Positions 61,057-64,000 of a stretch of 64,000 nucleotides of DNA are shown here, piece after piece (position 1 is the first letter of the stretch; every line of letters begins with the position of its first letter). The DNA is from VXYL01 sp965208525 (GTDB taxonomy: Bacteria > Pseudomonadota > Gammaproteobacteria > Pseudomonadales > Azotimanducaceae). Position numbers and translations under genes: made by a program. A model generated the notes under the pieces. The model searched no databases. It saw only the letters and a list, made by a program, of their open reading frames with translations, and was not told where the DNA came from. The DNA is taken from positions 1,984,001-2,048,000 of the forward strand of contig OZ242340.1 in NCBI GenBank assembly GCA_965208525.1. Reading direction: 5' to 3'.

Positions 61057-63507
61057 TCAGCAGCGGATGCGTCGGTTGCCGGGGTCGTACATCGGCGTTG
61101 CCGAGACCTCGGCCGGAACGCGCGTGCCAGCCACCTCAATGGCGAAAGCCCCTGCGGACGGGTCCGGCACCTTGGCCGTCTCGATGTAGCCGAGGCCGAT
61201 GGCGCCACCGAGAGTATGGCCGTATGCACCGGAGGTGACGTAACCGACCAGGGCGCCGTCGTGCCAGATCGGTTCGTTGTGATAAAGCAGGGCCTCGGGG
61301 TCCGTCAGGCGGAACTGCAACAACCGCTTGCGCGGTCCTGCTTCCCTGTCCTTGAGCAGCGCCTCGCGCCCAATGAAGCCGCCCGGCTTGTCGAACTTCA
61401 CGGCGAAGTCCAGGCCCGCTTCCAGCGCGGTGTCCTCGTCGGTGATGTCGTGACCCCAGTGGCGATAGGCCTTCTCGATGCGTAGCGAATCGAGGGCGTG
61501 GTAGCCAGCATGGGCCAGGCCGAACGGTTCGCCGGCGGCGACGATGGTGTCGTAAACGCCGGCCGTAAACTCGGTCGGAATGTAGAGCTCCCAGCCGAGT
61601 TCGCCGACGTAGGTGATCCGCGAGGCACGAACCACGGCGTAGCCGAGTTCGATCTCCCGGCTGCGCGCGAAGCGGAAGGCCTCGTGGGAGAGATCGTCCG
61701 GGGTCAGCGATTGCAGCAGCGCTCGCGCGTTTGGTCCCATGATCGAGATCACGCCAAGGGCCGACGTCACATTGGTCAGCACGCAGCGGGCGTTGCCGGG
61801 AACGTGCGTTTGCAGCCAGTGGAAGTCCCGCACTTCCGTGGCGGCGGCGGTGACGATCAGGTAGTCGTCTTCCGCGAGCCGAGTGACGGTGAGATCCGCC
61901 TCGATGCCACCCCGTTCGTTCAGCCACTGGGTATAGACGATGCGGCCGGGGCGGACGTCGACGTCGTTGCCGCAGACAGTGTTCAGCACCCGGGCGGCGT
62001 CTGGGCCCTGGAGCCGGAATTTTCCGAACGAGGACAGGTCGAACAACCCTACGCGCTCGCGCACGGCGCGGTGTTCCGCGGCGGATTGCTCGAACCAGTT
62101 CTGTCGTCCATAGCTGTACTCGTAACGGGCTTGGCTCGGCTCCGGTGCGTACCAGTTGGGCCGCTCCCAACCTGCGACCTCGCCGTGGCACGCGCCGATG
62201 GATCGCAGCCTGTCGTAAAGCGGCGACTTGCGGACACCACGCGCAGTCTCGTACTGGCGATGGGGGTAGTGGGTGGCATACAAGAGCCCCAAGCTCTCGG
62301 AGACCCGTTCCCGCAAGTACTTGCGGTTGCGCTGGAAGCGGTGGTTGCGGCGCACATCCACCTCCCAAAGATCCGACGGGGGGTGGCCAAGGCGAATCCA
62401 CTCCGTGATCACCCGACCGATTCCGCCAGCGGATTGCAGGCCGATCGAGTTGAGCCCCGCAGCCACGAAACAGTTGTCGAGTTCTGGTGCCTGGCCGAGG
62501 TGGTAGCGGACATCCGGCGTGAAACTCTCCGGCCCGCAGAAGAAGGTCGATAGGCCCGCCGACTCCAACGCAGGGACACGCACCATGGCCTGCTCGAGGA
62601 CCGGTTCGAAGTGCTCGAAGCTGCCGGCGATCTCGTCGAAGCTGAAGTCCTCGGGGATGCCTTCCATGCCCCAAGGGCGGGCGTGCGGTTCGAACGCGCC
62701 GACGAGAAGCCGCCCCGCATCGTGCTTGTAGTAGGTGTGGGCGTCGTAGTCGCGCACCACGGGAAAGTCCGCATCGAGCCCCTCGACCGACTCGAACAAG
62801 GCGTAGTAGTGCTCGCAGGCATGCAGCGGCACGTTCACCCCGACCGTGGCGGCGAGTTCCCGGGTCCACATGCCCGTGCACAGCACCACGCAGTCGGCGT
62901 CGATGTCGCCGCGTTCCGTGCTCACGCCGGTCGCACTGCCTTCCGCGGTACGGATGGCCGTGACGGCGAGGTTCTCGACGAGTCGCGCACCGGCGACGCG
63001 GGCGCCCCGGGCCAGCGCGTTCGTGACATCCACCGCGTTGGCGTAGCCGTCGGACGGAATATGGATGCCGCCGAGCACGTCCGCGGTGTGCAAGAGCGGA
63101 ACTCTAGCCGCGATGTCTCCCGGCGTGACCACGTTGACCTCAAGGCCGAACACCTTCGCCATCGAGGCGCTGCGCCTCAGTTCCTCGAAACGCTCCTCGG
63201 TGGTGGCGATGGAGAACGACCCGCAACGTCGGTAGCCGGTGGCTTGGCCGGTTTCCGCCTCTAGGCGCAGGTAGAGCTCGCTGGTATAGCGCGCCAGCTC
63301 CGTCATGTTGATGGACGTGCGAAGCTGCCCGACGAGTCCCGCCGCATGCCAGGTGGTGCCCGACGTAAGCTGCCTGCGCTCCAGCAGCACGACGTCCGAG
63401 ACACCGGCTCGCGCGAGGTGATAGGCGACCGAGCAACCGATCACGCCGCCGCCGATCACGATCACGCTGGCGCGACGCGGCAGATCCTCAGTGCGCTCGC
63501 TCGCCAT
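61057..63507 (-). CDS. FAD-dependent dehydrogenase with GcvT domain (dimethylglycine/sarcosine dehydrogenase type)
   Basis: An 816-residue protein with an N-terminal FAD-binding DAO domain (VIVIGGGVIGCSVAYHLARAG, residues 15-35; SGTTWHAAGLVGQLR follows), a middle FAO_M domain, and a C-terminal GcvT (aminomethyltransferase) half with YVGELGWELYIP and FIGREALLK. It oxidatively demethylates N-methyl compounds such as dimethylglycine or sarcosine and passes the methyl group to THF. Length and order match that family. It lies 4 bp after a second similar gene that runs off the window, forming a tandem pair. Confidence 0.88.
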   Translation of the reverse strand: MASERTEDLPRRASVIVIGGGVIGCSVAYHLARAGVSDVVLLERRQLTSGTTWHAAGLVGQLRTSINMTELARYTSELYLRLEAETGQATGYRRCGSFSIATTEERFEELRRSASMAKVFGLEVNVVTPGDIAARVPLLHTADVLGGIHIPSDGYANAVDVTNALARGARVAGARLVENLAVTAIRTAEGSATGVSTERGDIDADCVVLCTGMWTRELAATVGVNVPLHACEHYYALFESVEGLDADFPVVRDYDAHTYYKHDAGRLLVGAFEPHARPWGMEGIPEDFSFDEIAGSFEHFEPVLEQAMVRVPALESAGLSTFFCGPESFTPDVRYHLGQAPELDNCFVAAGLNSIGLQSAGGIGRVITEWIRLGHPPSDLWEVDVRRNHRFQRNRKYLRERVSESLGLLYATHYPHRQYETARGVRKSPLYDRLRSIGACHGEVAGWERPNWYAPEPSQARYEYSYGRQNWFEQSAAEHRAVRERVGLFDLSSFGKFRLQGPDAARVLNTVCGNDVDVRPGRIVYTQWLNERGGIEADLTVTRLAEDDYLIVTAAATEVRDFHWLQTHVPGNARCVLTNVTSALGVISIMGPNARALLQSLTPDDLSHEAFRFARSREIELGYAVVRASRITYVGELGWELYIPTEFTAGVYDTIVAAGEPFGLAHAGYHALDSLRIEKAYRHWGHDITDEDTALEAGLDFAVKFDKPGGFIGREALLKDREAGPRKRLLQFRLTDPEALLYHNEPIWHDGALVGYVTSGAYGHTLGGAIGLGYIETAKVPDPSAGAFAIEVAGTRVPAEVSATPMYDPGNRRIRC

Positions 63508-63511
63508 GATG

Positions 63512-64000
63512 TCAGGCGCGCAATCGGTGGTTGGCCGGGTCGTAGACCGGATCCTGGTGCAGCGTCATGGACCGCCGCCGGCCGAGCACGTCGACCGTCA
63601 ACGCCGTACCCGGTTCCGCAAGCGACGGCGGAACGTAACCGAAGCCGAGACTCAGACCGACGAAGTGGCCGTAGCCGCCGGTCGTGGTCACGCCCACGCA
63701 CTCTTCGCCCGCGAAGATCGGCTCGCCGCCCGCAACATCGGCATCGCCCGCGTCGAGGCTGAAATAGATGAGCTGCAACGTGCGATCCTGCTGCGCGAGG
63801 GTCGCTTCTCGGCCGACGAAATCGCCCTTGTCGAACTTGATGAAGCGGTCCATGGCGGCATCGATCAGGGTGACTTCGTTGGTCAGTTCCGCGCCCCAAC
63901 TGCGGTAGGCCTTTTCCAGCCGCAGGCTGTTGACCGCGTAGAGTCCGAAGTCGCGGATGCCGGATTCCGCCCCGGCCTCCTTAACCGCATCGTAGAGCGC
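63512..64000 (-). CDS. C-terminal part of a second GcvT-type dehydrogenase, cut by window edge
   Basis: The frame is open from the right edge of the window to the stop at 63512, so only the last 162 residues are seen. They read like the GcvT C-terminus of the neighbour: LYAVNSLRLEKAYRSWGAEL, FIKFDKGDFVGREATL and DPVYDPANHRLRA, parallel to RIEKAYRHWGHDI and MYDPGNRRIRC there. It is therefore a paralogue, presumably also an N-methyl demethylating dehydrogenase, in the same operon four bases upstream. Confidence 0.85.
   Translation of the reverse strand, partial: ALYDAVKEAGAESGIRDFGLYAVNSLRLEKAYRSWGAELTNEVTLIDAAMDRFIKFDKGDFVGREATLAQQDRTLQLIYFSLDAGDADVAGGEPIFAGEECVGVTTTGGYGHFVGLSLGFGYVPPSLAEPGTALTVDVLGRRRSMTLHQDPVYDPANHRLRA

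Noticed and set aside
1..64000. CRISPR array
   Set aside because: No regularly spaced direct repeats with unique spacers were seen; palindromic units found are few and irregularly spaced.

Overview
The window is GC-rich chromosomal DNA, most likely from a gammaproteobacterium. The housekeeping blocks support this: DUF2066 protein - CDP-alcohol phosphatidyltransferase - Hda, and YciB - Sua5/YciO - TrpS - ScpA - ScpB - RluB, both arrangements typical of that class. No rRNA, tRNA or CRISPR array was seen, so finer placement is not possible. Genes are dense, and many neighbours overlap by 4 bp (ATGA or GTGA).

Layout. (1) 1-11.7 kb, core genome: the end of a phosphotransferase, a PPOX-fold protein, a Baeyer-Villiger-type monooxygenase, a HIT protein, a large exported DUF3604 protein, a four-gene coupled operon (DUF2066, CDP-alcohol phosphotransferase, Hda, a MurG-like glycosyltransferase) and serA. 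(2) 11.74-36.46 kb, a putative integrated defence island. It starts with a P4-type tyrosine integrase and is flanked by a 17-bp direct repeat. It carries a GIY-YIG-like small protein, a NERD nuclease, an OLD-family ATPase/TOPRIM nuclease, a DUF5131/TcmP pair with a LexA-like box, a three-gene helicase / DUF1156 methylase / DUF499 ATPase system, and a tightly coupled cassette of a frameshifted GIY-YIG gene plus three genes I cannot assign. A roughly 2-kb gene desert inside the island (19.05-21.05 kb) holds a fragment related to the integrase and a perfect 19-bp inverted repeat. (3) 36.9-52.8 kb, core genome: M48 protease, MnmC, a rhodanese, a fatty acid desaturase, ArgS, a membrane-anchored cold-shock protein, cyclophilin, PdxJ, a YgiM-like membrane protein, YciB, Sua5/YciO, TrpS, ScpA, ScpB, RluB and a CmcJ/NvfI-like oxidoreductase. 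(4) 52.9-59.7 kb, surface-polysaccharide genes: a GT4 glycosyltransferase, ManC, and the complete dTDP-rhamnose set RmlB-A-C-D, with a peroxiredoxin inserted on the opposite strand. (5) 60-64 kb, one-carbon metabolism: a methylenetetrahydrofolate reductase and two tandem FAD/GcvT-type demethylating dehydrogenases, the second cut by the window edge.

Working together. The island genes look like a stack of independent anti-phage modules. The best candidate for an undescribed system is 33.6-36.0 kb: a GIY-YIG gene, a 316-residue protein of unknown family, a four-helix membrane protein and a 101-residue protein, the last three joined by 4-bp overlaps. Dispersed palindromic REP-like units occur in several core intergenic regions. 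One family is found only between convergent genes in this window.
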